Origin: VRUE01 sp963817945
Lineage (GTDB): Bacteria; Actinomycetota; Thermoleophilia; Solirubrobacterales; 70-9
DNA length: 64,000 nucleotides
Direction: 5' to 3'
Assembly (NCBI GenBank): GCA_963817945.1
Contig: CAWFQH010000004.1
Coordinates: forward strand, 124,001-188,000
Under the pieces are notes generated by a model. The model was not told the origin of the DNA, ran no database searches, and saw nothing but the letters and a program-made list of their open reading frames with translations. The position numbers and the translations under genes were made by a program. Of this stretch, positions 17,841 to 25,859 are shown one piece after another. Position 1 is the first letter of the stretch. Every line of letters begins with the position of its first letter.

Positions 17841-18512
17841 ATGATCGAGCAGGCAGTCGATGAGGTTGAGGTGCCCAACGGGCTGATCGCCGACGGCGAG
17901 CGGCTCTCACTGGGCGTGGCGGCGCGGCTCTCGCGCTACCTGCAGGTACTGACCCAGGCCCGCAAGATGGGCCGGGAGACGATTTCCTCGCAGGAACTCT
18001 CGGACTACACCCACATCAACCCGACCCAGATCCGCCGCGACCTCTCCGGCTTCGGCAAATTCGGCAAGCGCGGCGTCGGCTACAACGTCGACTCGCTGGT
18101 GGCGGAGATTCGCAAGATCCTGCGCACCTCCGGCCAGCACAACATCGCCCTCTTCGGCGCCGGCAACCTCGGGCAGGCGATCGCCAGCTCCGACATCTTC
18201 GCCGACCACGGCTTCCAGGTCGTCGCCATGTTCGACATCGACCCGGAGGTGGTCGGAACAGAGGTCGGCACCCTGCACGTGCGCGACTTCGGCGAGCTCG
18301 AGGGGGTAGTCGCCGAACAGGAGATCGTCGTCGGGGTGCTGGCGGTGCCTGCGGACGCGGCTCAGGCCGTTGCCGACCGCCTGGTGGAGGCTGGGGTGAA
18401 GATCATCTTCAACTACTCCGAGCAGCTCCTTCAGGTGCCGCCGGAGGTAACCGTGCACACCTCCAGCCCGGCCGTCGACCTCCTCTACGCGCTCTACTTC
18501 TACCTGACCTGA
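17841..18512 (+). CDS. rex: Rex, NADH/NAD+-sensing transcriptional repressor
   Basis: Rex binds DNA when NADH is low and releases it when NADH rises, controlling fermentation, respiration and NAD+ regeneration genes. The 223-residue protein has an N-terminal winged helix with the recognition segment NPTQIRRDLSGFGKFGKRGVGY, then a Rossmann domain (NIALFGAGNLGQAI, VVAMFDIDPEVVG) and the C-terminal swap helix VDLLYALYFYLT. GGTGAG lies 6 nt before the ATG. The gene is followed 5 bp later by the YbdK ligase gene. I see no convincing Rex operator in the window. Confidence 0.97.
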   Translation: MIEQAVDEVEVPNGLIADGERLSLGVAARLSRYLQVLTQARKMGRETISSQELSDYTHINPTQIRRDLSGFGKFGKRGVGYNVDSLVAEIRKILRTSGQHNIALFGAGNLGQAIASSDIFADHGFQVVAMFDIDPEVVGTEVGTLHVRDFGELEGVVAEQEIVVGVLAVPADAAQAVADRLVEAGVKIIFNYSEQLLQVPPEVTVHTSSPAVDLLYALYFYLT

Positions 18513-18517
18513 TCCCC

Positions 18518-19675
18518 TTGTCGCTGGACCTCGACCTCGCCAGGGAGAGATTCGAGTCCTCCACCGATTTCACGATCGGCCTCGAGGAGGAGTTCGCGAT
18601 CCTCGACCCGGCCACGCTGGAGCTGGAGCATCGCTTCGAGGACGTCTACGCAGCCTGCCAGCGCGACGACGTGCTGGCCGACTCGGCCGCCGGGGAGCTG
18701 ATCGCCGCGGAGATCGAGATCCGCTCAGGTCGCTCGGAGACCTTCGCGGAGGCCGTCGCTGCCCAGCACGAGCGACGCCACCGCCTCTTTGAGCTGGTCG
18801 AGGGGATGGGGCTGGTGCTGGGGGCGATGGGGACGCATCCCTGGGCCGATTACCTCGACCAGCGGATCATCGATACGCCGCACTACAACCGACTGCGCCA
18901 CGAACTCGGCTGGGTGGCGCAGCGCAACAACACCTGGAGCCTGCACGTCCACATGGGCGTACGAGGGGCAGACCGGGCGATCGCGGTCAGCGACTGGCTG
19001 CGCGAGCTGCTGCCCTTACTGCTCGCTGTCTCCGCCAATTCTCCCTTCCTCGATCGCCGCGACACCGGTCTGCACACCGTGCGTACGGAGATCTTCACCC
19101 GCACCTTCCCGCGCTGCGGCGTCCCCAGCCCGTTTGGCGACTGGCAGCGCTACGCGGAGTACGTCGGCTTGCTGGAGCGGGCCGGCAGCGTCGTCGAGTC
19201 GACCCAGCTCTGGTGGAGCGTCCGGCCCCATCACCAGTTCGGCACGGTCGAGGTGCGGATCTGCGACGCCCAGACCCGCGGCGAGGAGTCGCTTGCCCTC
19301 GCGGGCTTGATCGCCGCCTGCATCGCCCAAACCGCCCTTGCCTACGACGAGCACGGCTACGGCGGGGCCGGGGCACCCCTGCTCGACCGCGAGATCGAGG
19401 AGAACCTGTGGCGGGCGATCCGCTACGGAATGGGCGGAAAGCTGATCGACTTCCGCCGCGGCGTCGAGGTCGAGGCCCGCGCGGCGCTGGAGCAGCTGCT
19501 CGAGTGGACCGCGCCCGCCCGCACGCAGCTCGGGATCGAAATTAGCTTGCCGGAGCGCAACGGGGCGCAGCGCGCGCGCGAGGCACTCGACGCCGGGATG
19601 GCGATTGAGGACATTTACCGCGACGCGGTACGTGAGACGAGGCGCACCTACACTGCCGCCCCGCAGGCCGCATAG
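18518..19675 (+). CDS. Carboxylate-amine ligase, GCS2/YbdK family
   Basis: A 385-residue member of glutamate-cysteine ligase family 2. The signature parts are FTIGLEEEFAILDPATLEL, IEIRSG, LVLGAMGTHPWADY, NNTWSLHVHMGV and GTVEVRICDAQT. Family members make gamma-glutamylcysteine weakly, or ligate other amines. In actinobacteria EgtA of ergothioneine synthesis belongs to the same superfamily, but no egtBCD genes lie nearby, so the product is unknown. It starts at TTG 18518, 5 bp after rex, and is likely co-transcribed with it, which would place it under the same redox-linked transcription unit. Confidence 0.88.
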   Translation: MSLDLDLARERFESSTDFTIGLEEEFAILDPATLELEHRFEDVYAACQRDDVLADSAAGELIAAEIEIRSGRSETFAEAVAAQHERRHRLFELVEGMGLVLGAMGTHPWADYLDQRIIDTPHYNRLRHELGWVAQRNNTWSLHVHMGVRGADRAIAVSDWLRELLPLLLAVSANSPFLDRRDTGLHTVRTEIFTRTFPRCGVPSPFGDWQRYAEYVGLLERAGSVVESTQLWWSVRPHHQFGTVEVRICDAQTRGEESLALAGLIAACIAQTALAYDEHGYGGAGAPLLDREIEENLWRAIRYGMGGKLIDFRRGVEVEARAALEQLLEWTAPARTQLGIEISLPERNGAQRAREALDAGMAIEDIYRDAVRETRRTYTAAPQAA

Positions 19676-19680
19676 GCCCT

Positions 19681-19716
19681 TATGTGGCCTCAGAACGCGG
19701 TATCCGCGGCCACATA
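19681..19716. terminator. Hairpin after the YbdK gene
   Basis: TATGTGGCC (19681-19689) pairs with GGCCACATA (19708-19716); the 18-nt interior also holds GCGG/CCGC. It lies between the ligase stop and hppA, a likely transcription end. Confidence 0.45.
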
Positions 19717-19756
19717 TAGACTCCCGCGCCGCTAAAGCCAGCCGGAGGAACCGAAC

Positions 19757-21844
19757 TTGACTGATTTCTTGACCGATTACGGAGTCGTCGTTGCGCTTGT
19801 CTGCGCCGGCGCCGCAGTTCTATATGGACTTCTGATCACCCAGCGCCTGCTCGCGCGCCCCGCGGGCAACGACCGCATGCAGGAAATCTCGGGCGCCGTG
19901 CAGGAAGGCGCCAGCGCCTACCTGAACCGCCAATACGCGATCATCGGCGCGGTCGCGGTTCCGATCGCGGTCGTGCTGCTGCTGCTGCAGAACTGGGAGA
20001 CCGCGCTCGGCTTCGTGATCGGGGGCGTCCTCTCCGGCGCCGCCGGCTTCATCGGCATGAACCTCTCGGTGCGCGCCAACTCCCGCGTCGCCGAGGCGGC
20101 GCGTGGCGGCGTCCCGCCGGCGCTGGACGTCGCCTTCAAGGGCGGCTCGGTGACCGGGATGCTCGTGGTCGGCTTGGCGTTGCTCGGCGTCGCCGGCTAC
20201 TACGGGATCCTCGTCGCCACCGGCAGCAGCGATGAGCACGCCGTGGACGCGCTGGTCGGGCTTGGCTTCGGCGGCTCGTTGATCTCGGTCTTCGCTCGAC
20301 TCGGCGGCGGCATCTTCACCAAGGCCGCCGACGTCGGCGCCGACCTGGTGGGGAAGGTCGAGGCGGGCATCCCCGAGGACGACCCGCGCAACCCGGCCGT
20401 GATCGCCGACAACGTCGGCGACAACGTCGGCGACTGCGCGGGCATGGCCGCCGACCTGTTCGAGACCTACGCGGTCACTTCAGTCGCCGTGATGCTGCTC
20501 GGCGTCCTCACCTTCACCGGCGCCGGCGGCGACTACCTGCGCGAGGTCGCGATCTACCCGCTCGTGCTCGGCGGCGTGGCGATCATCGCCTCGATCGTCG
20601 GCGCGCTCTCGGTTCGCACCAAAACGGACCGGGTCGAGGGGGCTCTGTACACGGGGATGATCGTCTCCGGGGTCCTCTCCATCGCAGCCTTCTATCCGAT
20701 CACCGAGTGGCTGATGAGCGACGCCGTGCGCCTCGGCCTCGAGGCCGGCGCCGATGCGGTGACGACCACGGATCTCTGGCTCTGCGCGGTGATCGGCGTC
20801 GCCGTCACGGCGCTGCTGTTCGTGATCACCGACTACTACACGTCGACCCGCTTCCGGCCGGTGAAGACCACCGCCAAGGCGTCGGAGACCGGCCACGCGA
20901 CGAACATCATTCAGGGCCTTGCCCAGGGCTTCCAGTCGACCGCGGCGCCGGCACTGGTGCTGGCGCTGGCGATCCTCGCCGCCAACGAGCTGGCTGGGAT
21001 CTACGGCATCGGCGTCGCCGTGATGGCGCAGTTGTCGCTCTGCGGGCTGATCGTCGCCCTGGACGCCTTCGGGCCGATCACCGACAACGCCGGCGGCATA
21101 GCTGAGATGGCCGACCTGCCGGAGTCGGTGCGCAACGTCACCGACCCGCTCGACGCGGTCGGCAATACGACCAAGGCGGTCACCAAGGGCTACGCGATCG
21201 GCTCTGCCGCTCTCGCCGCCCTGGTTCTGTTCGCCGCTTTCAAGTTCGAGCTCGAAGCCGAGGCGCCCGCAGGATTCGACCTCGACAACCTCTTCAACCT
21301 CTCCAGCCCCGACGTGCTGATCGGGCTGATCATCGGCGGCATGATGGTCTATCTGTTCTCGGCCTTTGCGATCGAGGCCGTCGGCCGGGCGGCCGCCCAG
21401 GTCGTCGAGGAGGTGCGCAAGCAGTTCCGCGAGCACCCGGGGATCATGGAGGGAACCGAAAAGCCCGAGTACGGGAAGACGGTGGCGATCGTCACCGCGG
21501 CCGCACAGAAGGAGATGATCCTTCCCTCGCTGATCCCGATCGTGATCCCGGTCATCGTCGGCCTGCTCAGCGTCGACGCACTCGGCGGGCTGCTGATTGG
21601 CGTCATCGTCGTCGGCCTCTTCGCGGCCATCTCGATGACCGCCGGCGGCGGCGCCTGGGATAACGCGAAGAAGCTGATCGAGGACGGGGCCCATGGCGGC
21701 AAGGGCTCGGATGCCCACGCCGCCTCGGTCACCGGCGACACCGTCGGCGACCCTTACAAGGACACGGCTGGCCCCGCGATCAACCCGATGATCAAGGTCG
21801 CCAACATCGTCGCGATCCTGATCATCCCGATCGTTCACTTCTAG
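19757..21844 (+). CDS. hppA: Membrane-bound H+-translocating pyrophosphatase (K+-independent type)
   Basis: This pump couples PPi hydrolysis to ion export. The 695-residue protein has about 16 membrane helices and all catalytic loops: GGGIFTKAADVGADLVGKVE, then DDPRNPAVIADNVGDNVGD, NAGGIAEMADLP, and GGAWDNAKKLIE with GDTVGDPYKDTAGPAINP. The subtype site reads GNTTKAVTKGYA: Lys in GNTTK is the mark of K+-independent H+-pumping enzymes (K+-dependent forms have Ala). A proton pump is therefore predicted. Its start, TTG 19757, follows GCCGGAGGAA. It is a single-gene unit, followed by a 123-bp inverted repeat. Confidence 0.97.
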   Translation: MTDFLTDYGVVVALVCAGAAVLYGLLITQRLLARPAGNDRMQEISGAVQEGASAYLNRQYAIIGAVAVPIAVVLLLLQNWETALGFVIGGVLSGAAGFIGMNLSVRANSRVAEAARGGVPPALDVAFKGGSVTGMLVVGLALLGVAGYYGILVATGSSDEHAVDALVGLGFGGSLISVFARLGGGIFTKAADVGADLVGKVEAGIPEDDPRNPAVIADNVGDNVGDCAGMAADLFETYAVTSVAVMLLGVLTFTGAGGDYLREVAIYPLVLGGVAIIASIVGALSVRTKTDRVEGALYTGMIVSGVLSIAAFYPITEWLMSDAVRLGLEAGADAVTTTDLWLCAVIGVAVTALLFVITDYYTSTRFRPVKTTAKASETGHATNIIQGLAQGFQSTAAPALVLALAILAANELAGIYGIGVAVMAQLSLCGLIVALDAFGPITDNAGGIAEMADLPESVRNVTDPLDAVGNTTKAVTKGYAIGSAALAALVLFAAFKFELEAEAPAGFDLDNLFNLSSPDVLIGLIIGGMMVYLFSAFAIEAVGRAAAQVVEEVRKQFREHPGIMEGTEKPEYGKTVAIVTAAAQKEMILPSLIPIVIPVIVGLLSVDALGGLLIGVIVVGLFAAISMTAGGGAWDNAKKLIEDGAHGGKGSDAHAASVTGDTVGDPYKDTAGPAINPMIKVANIVAILIIPIVHF

Positions 21845-21859
21845 AAGGTCGCAGCGTGG

Positions 21860-21982
21860 GAGGGGCCTGGGTGCCTCTCCCTTGTGCTGCCTTTTTCGCT
21901 GGGGAGTTTTGGCGGCCGTCCGAGATGGGTGGAGGAGCGAAAAAGAGACCGCCGCACTGCGGGAGAGGCACCCAGGTCCCTC
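21860..21982. repeat. 123-bp element with 22-bp imperfect inverted ends
   Basis: The left end (21860-21881) and right end (21961-21982) pair over 22 bp with one mismatch; the perfect core is CCTGGGTGCCTCTCCC. A second nested pair, TTTTTCGCT (21892-21900) and AGCGAAAAA (21936-21944), lies inside. It is non-coding and sits 15 bp after hppA. It could be a large bidirectional terminator or a MITE-like element. No target-site duplication is obvious. Confidence 0.7.
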
Positions 21983-22094
21983 GACGCGGGACGAGCTAAA
22001 AGCGAGCCAGGATCGATTCGGATCGTCTCGTTGGCGTAGCTGGTTAGCTCGGATGGCTTATGCGCCCCGCGCCGGTCGCAGGGCGCCATTGCTC

Positions 22095-22544
22095 TCAGCC
22101 GCTGGGAACTACTTCCACGGTGCCGCGCATGTCGGGGTGGATCTCGCAGAAGTAGGGGTAGGTGCCGGCGTCTTTGAACGTCTCGGACTTCAGCTTGCCT
22201 TCCTCCAAGGTCCCGGTGTCGAAGCTGTCGTCGTCCGCGGTTGCCGTGTGCTGGGCGGAGTCGCGATTGATCCAGGTCACCTTGCCGCCTTCCTCGATCG
22301 CCACGGGGTCGGGCTGGTAGGTGAATTCGACGATCTCGACTTTCTCGGCACGCACCGCGTCGCCGCTGGGGGCCGGCGCGTTTGCATCCGACTCCGGCGC
22401 GGTCGTCCCGGTGGTGGCGGTGGCGCCACCACCGGTCGCGGTGGTATCGGAGTCGTCGTCATCGCCGCACGAGCTAAACGCCAATGCCGCAATGGCGAGG
22501 GAGGAGGCCAGGAACACTCTGGGGGCACTTCTGAGGAGTCGCAT
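22095..22544 (-). CDS. Cupredoxin (plastocyanin-like) lipoprotein
   Basis: A 149-residue exported protein with a lipoprotein-like signal (LASSLAIAALAFSSC), an Asp/Ser/Thr-rich linker and a blue-copper domain. The type 1 copper ligands are visible: His in RDSAQHTATA, then Cys-His-Met in YFCEIHPDMRG. Such proteins carry single electrons at the membrane surface. The core strand KVEIVEFTYQPDPVAIEEGGKV is split from the ligand loop as in plastocyanin/azurin-like domains. It is divergent from the alpha-hydroxy-acid oxidase, with the 45-bp palindrome at 22581 between them. Its electron partner is unknown. Confidence 0.9.
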   Translation of the reverse strand: MRLLRSAPRVFLASSLAIAALAFSSCGDDDDSDTTATGGGATATTGTTAPESDANAPAPSGDAVRAEKVEIVEFTYQPDPVAIEEGGKVTWINRDSAQHTATADDDSFDTGTLEEGKLKSETFKDAGTYPYFCEIHPDMRGTVEVVPSG

Positions 22545-22580
22545 GGGGCGCCGATACCCGATGTGGGGCTGCGCACACTA

Positions 22581-22625
22581 GGTGGGGCGACTTACCGTCG
22601 CTATGCACCGGTAAGTCGCCCCACC
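22581..22625. repeat. Perfect 17-bp inverted repeat between divergent genes
   Basis: GGTGGGGCGACTTACCG (22581-22597), an 11-nt loop, and its exact reverse complement (22609-22625). It lies between the starts of the cupredoxin and oxidase genes, 27 bp before the -10-like box of the latter. It could be an operator serving both genes or a mobile palindrome; there is no T-tract. Confidence 0.75.
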
Positions 22626-22651
22626 CTCCAGAGTCGTTCGTCGACGTCGTC

Positions 22652-22657
22652 TAGGGT
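22652..22657 (+). promoter_or_regulatory. -10-like box before the alpha-hydroxy-acid oxidase gene
   Basis: TAGGGT ends 6 nt before the GTG at 22664, consistent with a leaderless transcript. Confidence 0.4.
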
Positions 22658-22663
22658 CCCGGC

Positions 22664-23755
22664 GTGATCGAGAGCTTGATCAACGTTGCCGACTTCGAGC
22701 GAGCGGCAGGCGAAAAGCTCGATCCGGGCGTTCTCGGCTATTTCGCCGGCGGCGCCGGGGACGAGCTGACGCTGGCGGAGAACGTCGGGGCCTGGAAGCG
22801 CTGGCGGCTGCGTCCACGAATACTTGCCGGGCTGAGCGAGTGGGAAACCGGGTCGGAGCTGTTAGGCGGGGAGGTGTCGATGCCGATCGTGGTGGCGCCC
22901 GTGGCTTACCAGGGGTTGGTTGACTCAGACGGCGAGGTTGCGATGGCGCGGGCAGCAGCGGCCGCCGGTACCGCGATGTGCCTCTCGACCCTCGCGACCA
23001 GGCGCCCCTCCGAGGTCACCGCCGGCGCCCCCGCGGGCCAGCGCTGGTTCCAGCTCTACTGCTTCAAGGACGAGGGGGTGACGAAGGCGCTGACGGCAGA
23101 GGCCGTCGAGTCCGGCTTCGAGGCGATCGTGGTCACCGTCGACGCGCCGCGGGGCGGCAACCGCGAGCGTGACCTGCGGACCGGCTTCAAGGTCCCCGCG
23201 GATCTCGGCGTTCCCAGCGTCGAAGCCGCGCTTGGTTCCGGCAGGGCGGTGACGATCGAGGAGACCTTCGGCCTGATGGAACCGGCGCTGAGCTGGTCCT
23301 ACCTCGAGGACTTCGCCTCCGAGTGCGCGCTGCCGGTACTGGTCAAGGGCGTGCTGACCGCTGAGGACGCGGCCCTGGCCGTCGAGCACGGCGCCGCGGG
23401 GGTCGTCGTCTCCAACCACGGCGGTCGCCAGCTCGACCGCGTGCTGGCGAGTGCCGATGCGCTGCCAGAGGTAGTCGACGCCGTTGAAGGGCGCGGCGAG
23501 GTGCTGGTCGACGGCGGCATCCGCCGCGGCGTCGACGTGGCGATCGCGATCGCCCTCGGCGCTGACGCGGTGATGGTCGGCCGGCCGGCGCTCTGGGGGC
23601 TCGCCGCCGACGGTGAGGCCGGCGCCCGGCGCGTGCTGGAGTTGCTTCGAGAGGAGCTGGCCCTGGCGCTCTGTCTCTGCGGCTGCGGCTCGCCCGCCGA
23701 CCTGAAGCGCGCGCACGTGCAGCGGGCACCGGCGTCGTCCCTATATTCGGGCTAA
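22664..23755 (+). CDS. FMN-dependent alpha-hydroxy-acid dehydrogenase/oxidase
   Basis: A 363-residue TIM-barrel flavoprotein of the glycolate/lactate oxidase family, oxidising a 2-hydroxy acid to the 2-keto acid. It shows the N-terminal DFERAAGEKLDPGVLGYFAGGAGDE (cut here at DPGVLGYF and GGAGDE), the FMN-contacting VAPVAYQGL, WFQLYCFKD, the catalytic His-Arg motif VVSNHGGRQLD and DGGIRRGVDVAIAIALGADAVMVGR in segments. The C-terminus reads ALCLCGCGSPADL, where relatives have a Gly-Cys/Thr segment; the three Cys are unusual. It could be lactate 2-monooxygenase, L-lactate or glycolate oxidase; sequence alone does not decide. Confidence 0.9.
   Translation: MIESLINVADFERAAGEKLDPGVLGYFAGGAGDELTLAENVGAWKRWRLRPRILAGLSEWETGSELLGGEVSMPIVVAPVAYQGLVDSDGEVAMARAAAAAGTAMCLSTLATRRPSEVTAGAPAGQRWFQLYCFKDEGVTKALTAEAVESGFEAIVVTVDAPRGGNRERDLRTGFKVPADLGVPSVEAALGSGRAVTIEETFGLMEPALSWSYLEDFASECALPVLVKGVLTAEDAALAVEHGAAGVVVSNHGGRQLDRVLASADALPEVVDAVEGRGEVLVDGGIRRGVDVAIAIALGADAVMVGRPALWGLAADGEAGARRVLELLREELALALCLCGCGSPADLKRAHVQRAPASSLYSG
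23742..23747 (+). promoter_or_regulatory. -10-like box before the first APC permease gene
   Basis: TATATT ends 8 nt before ATG 23756 and lies inside the 3' end of the oxidase gene. A leaderless start leaves no room for a 5' riboswitch. Confidence 0.55.
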
Positions 23756-25654
23756 ATGGCCCGGCGGATACCGAGAGACGAATCGCTGAGCCGCGTTCAC
23801 GGCGTCGGCGCCCTTTTCGCGGCCGCCTACGGCAACGTCGGCTCCTCGATCTACTACGCGCTCGGCGTCACCGCCGTCTTCGCCCTTGGCCTGACCCCGG
23901 TCGCCTTCGTGATCTCTGGCCTGATCTTCGCCGCGACCGCGGCCACCTACGCGGAGGCGACGGTGATGTACCCGGAGGCGGGCGGATCCTCCAGCTTCGC
24001 CCGCCACGCCTTCAACGAGCTGGTCAGCTTCGTCGCGGCCTGGGGCCAGATGCTCAATTACGTGATCACGGTTGCGATCTCGGCTTACTTCGTGCCGCAC
24101 TACCTGGCCGTCTTCTGGGAGCCGCTCGCGGAAGCGCCCGGCGACATCGTCGCCGGCGCGGTCGTGATCGGCGCCCTCGCCCTGCTCAACATCCGCGGCT
24201 CGCAGGAGTCGGCGCGGCTGAACCTGGTGCTCGCGGTCGCTGATCTCGCCACCCAGGTCGTCCTCGTCGCCATCGGCCTGCTGCTGGTGCTCAGCCCCGA
24301 GATCCTGGTCGACAACGTCGACTTCGGGGTGGCGCCGACCTGGAGCGACTTCGCGCTCGGGATCGCGGTCGGGATGATCGCCTATACCGGGATCGAGACG
24401 ATCTCCAACATGGCCGAGGAGGCGCGCGACTCGGTGCGTTCGATCCCGCGCAGCGTCGGCCTCACCGTCGTCGCCGTGCTCGCGCTCTACCTGCTGATTC
24501 CGCTCGTCGCGCTCTCGGCGATGCCGGTCACCCAGGACGCCGCCGGCGAGTTCAGCACCGCGCTCGGCAGCGAGTTCGCCAACGATCCGATCCTCGGCAT
24601 CGTCGAGAACCTAGGCGTCAGCCACGGTCTGACCGAAGCGCTGCGCTATTACGTCGGCATTCTCGCCGCGGTGATCCTGCTGATCGCCACCAACGCCGGC
24701 CTGATCGGCGTCTCCCGGCTTACCTACTCGATGGGCCAGCACCGTCAGCTGCCGGAGGGTCTGCGACAGGTCCACCGCCGCTACCGCACTCCATACATCG
24801 CGATCCTGGTCTTCGCCGCGGCGGCGACGATCACCCTGCTCCCTGGAAAGACCGACTTCCTGGCGACGCTGTACTCGTTCGGCGCGATGCTCTCCTTCAC
24901 GATCGCCCACGTCTCGGTGATCCAACTGCGCCGCCGCAACTCCGAGGGCGAAAGGCCGTGGAAGCCACCGCTCAACTTCCGCGCTTTCGGGACCCTGGTG
25001 CCGCTGAGCGCGGTGCTGGGCGGGCTCGGCACCTTCTCCGCCTGGATCGTGGTGATGGCCCTCAACCCACGCACCCTCGCTGTCGGGTTGGGCTGGATGG
25101 CACTCGGCATCGCGGTCTACGTGCTCTACCGGCGCAGCCAGCGGCTACCGCTGACCGAGACGGTTAAGGTGGTGACGCCGGAGCCGCTCGGGGTCGAGGA
25201 GATCGAGTACCGCAGCGTCATGGTCGCCTTCGAGGACGGCGTGCCGTTCTCCGAGGAGATGGTGGCAACCGCGGTCAAGCTGGCCTCCAGACGGCGCCGC
25301 GGTATCCACATCCACTCGATGGTGACGATCCCGACCCACCTGCCACTGGATGCTGAGCTGCGCGAGCGTGAAAGCGAAGCCCAGAGCAAAATCGAGCAGG
25401 CGAAGCTGATCGGGGGGCAGCGAGTGACCGGCCACGTCGAGCGGGTGCGGCCGGGTCAGGCGGGGTACTCGATCGCCGAGGAGGCGCGGCTGATCAACGC
25501 CGCCGCCGTCGTGGTCGGGCTCCGCTACCGCGGCGGCGCTCCGCAATACGACAAGACCCTGCAGACGGTGCTCGGCGAGCGGCCCTGCAGGGTCATCGTC
25601 GTCTCCGACCGGAGCGTGCACCAGGGCGCCGAGGTCGCGCCGGCCCTCGCCTAG
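23756..25654 (+). CDS. APC-family transporter with C-terminal USP-like domain (KimA-like) 1
   Basis: A 632-residue protein with about 12 membrane helices (residues about 20-460) of the amino acid-polyamine-cation superfamily (GVGALFAAAYGNVGSSIYYALG, YPEAGGSSSFARHAFNELVS in pieces) and a soluble tail (from VEEIEYRSVMVAFEDG) resembling a universal stress protein domain. This build is that of KimA/YdaO, a high-affinity proton-coupled K+ importer, and of mycobacterial relatives. The tail of KimA-type proteins binds nucleotides. Downstream lie a paralogue (about 50% similar by eye in the motif parts) and two TrkA proteins, which supports K+ as the substrate. An amino-acid transporter remains possible. 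Confidence 0.85.
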   Translation: MARRIPRDESLSRVHGVGALFAAAYGNVGSSIYYALGVTAVFALGLTPVAFVISGLIFAATAATYAEATVMYPEAGGSSSFARHAFNELVSFVAAWGQMLNYVITVAISAYFVPHYLAVFWEPLAEAPGDIVAGAVVIGALALLNIRGSQESARLNLVLAVADLATQVVLVAIGLLLVLSPEILVDNVDFGVAPTWSDFALGIAVGMIAYTGIETISNMAEEARDSVRSIPRSVGLTVVAVLALYLLIPLVALSAMPVTQDAAGEFSTALGSEFANDPILGIVENLGVSHGLTEALRYYVGILAAVILLIATNAGLIGVSRLTYSMGQHRQLPEGLRQVHRRYRTPYIAILVFAAAATITLLPGKTDFLATLYSFGAMLSFTIAHVSVIQLRRRNSEGERPWKPPLNFRAFGTLVPLSAVLGGLGTFSAWIVVMALNPRTLAVGLGWMALGIAVYVLYRRSQRLPLTETVKVVTPEPLGVEEIEYRSVMVAFEDGVPFSEEMVATAVKLASRRRRGIHIHSMVTIPTHLPLDAELRERESEAQSKIEQAKLIGGQRVTGHVERVRPGQAGYSIAEEARLINAAAVVVGLRYRGGAPQYDKTLQTVLGERPCRVIVVSDRSVHQGAEVAPALA

Positions 25655-25657
25655 AAT
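25652..25657 (+). promoter_or_regulatory. -10-like box before the small membrane protein gene
   Basis: TAGAAT overlaps the TAG stop of the first permease and ends 7 nt before ATG 25665. Confidence 0.45.
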
Positions 25658-25664
25658 CGCCGCC

Positions 25665-25859
25665 ATGGCCTCGCCTGAGCGGATCTACCGCGGTTCGGTC
25701 CGCGCCTTCTCGCTGGTCCTCGTCCTCCTCGGGCTGGCGATCCTGGCGAGTGCCCTCGCCAACGGCGCCGGCCCGGCCTCGATCGGCGTCCTGCTGGGGG
25801 TGGCCTTCCTCGTCGTCGGCGGCGGTCGGCTCTGGGTCTCAGCGCGGATGAGCCGGTGA
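25665..25859 (+). CDS. Small two-helix membrane protein
   Basis: A 64-residue protein with two hydrophobic segments (SLVLVLLGLAILASALA and ASIGVLLGVAFLVVGGG) joined by a short loop, basic at both ends. No family is recognised. It sits exactly between two KimA-like permeases and overlaps the second one by GTGA (25856-25859), so it is translated with it. A role as an accessory subunit or regulator of these permeases is suggested only by position, as with other short transporter companions. Confidence 0.75.
   Translation: MASPERIYRGSVRAFSLVLVLLGLAILASALANGAGPASIGVLLGVAFLVVGGGRLWVSARMSR

Noticed and set aside
16487..17878. Open frame antisense to tsaD and the thiol protein gene
   Set aside because: Shadow frame; composition and lack of motifs mark it as non-coding.
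17774..18517. Rex operator near rex
   Set aside because: No TTGTGAA-N6-TTCACAA or near match is seen; the dyad present is TTCGCGC/GCGCGAA.
22030..22094. tRNA-like D-arm text (TAGCTGGTTAGCTC) between hppA and the cupredoxin gene
   Set aside because: No matching anticodon stem, T-arm or acceptor pairing can be drawn around it.
23700..23756. Possible ydaO-type c-di-AMP riboswitch before the first KimA-like gene
   Set aside because: The predicted -10 box lies 8 nt before the ATG and upstream DNA is coding, so there is no leader for a riboswitch.
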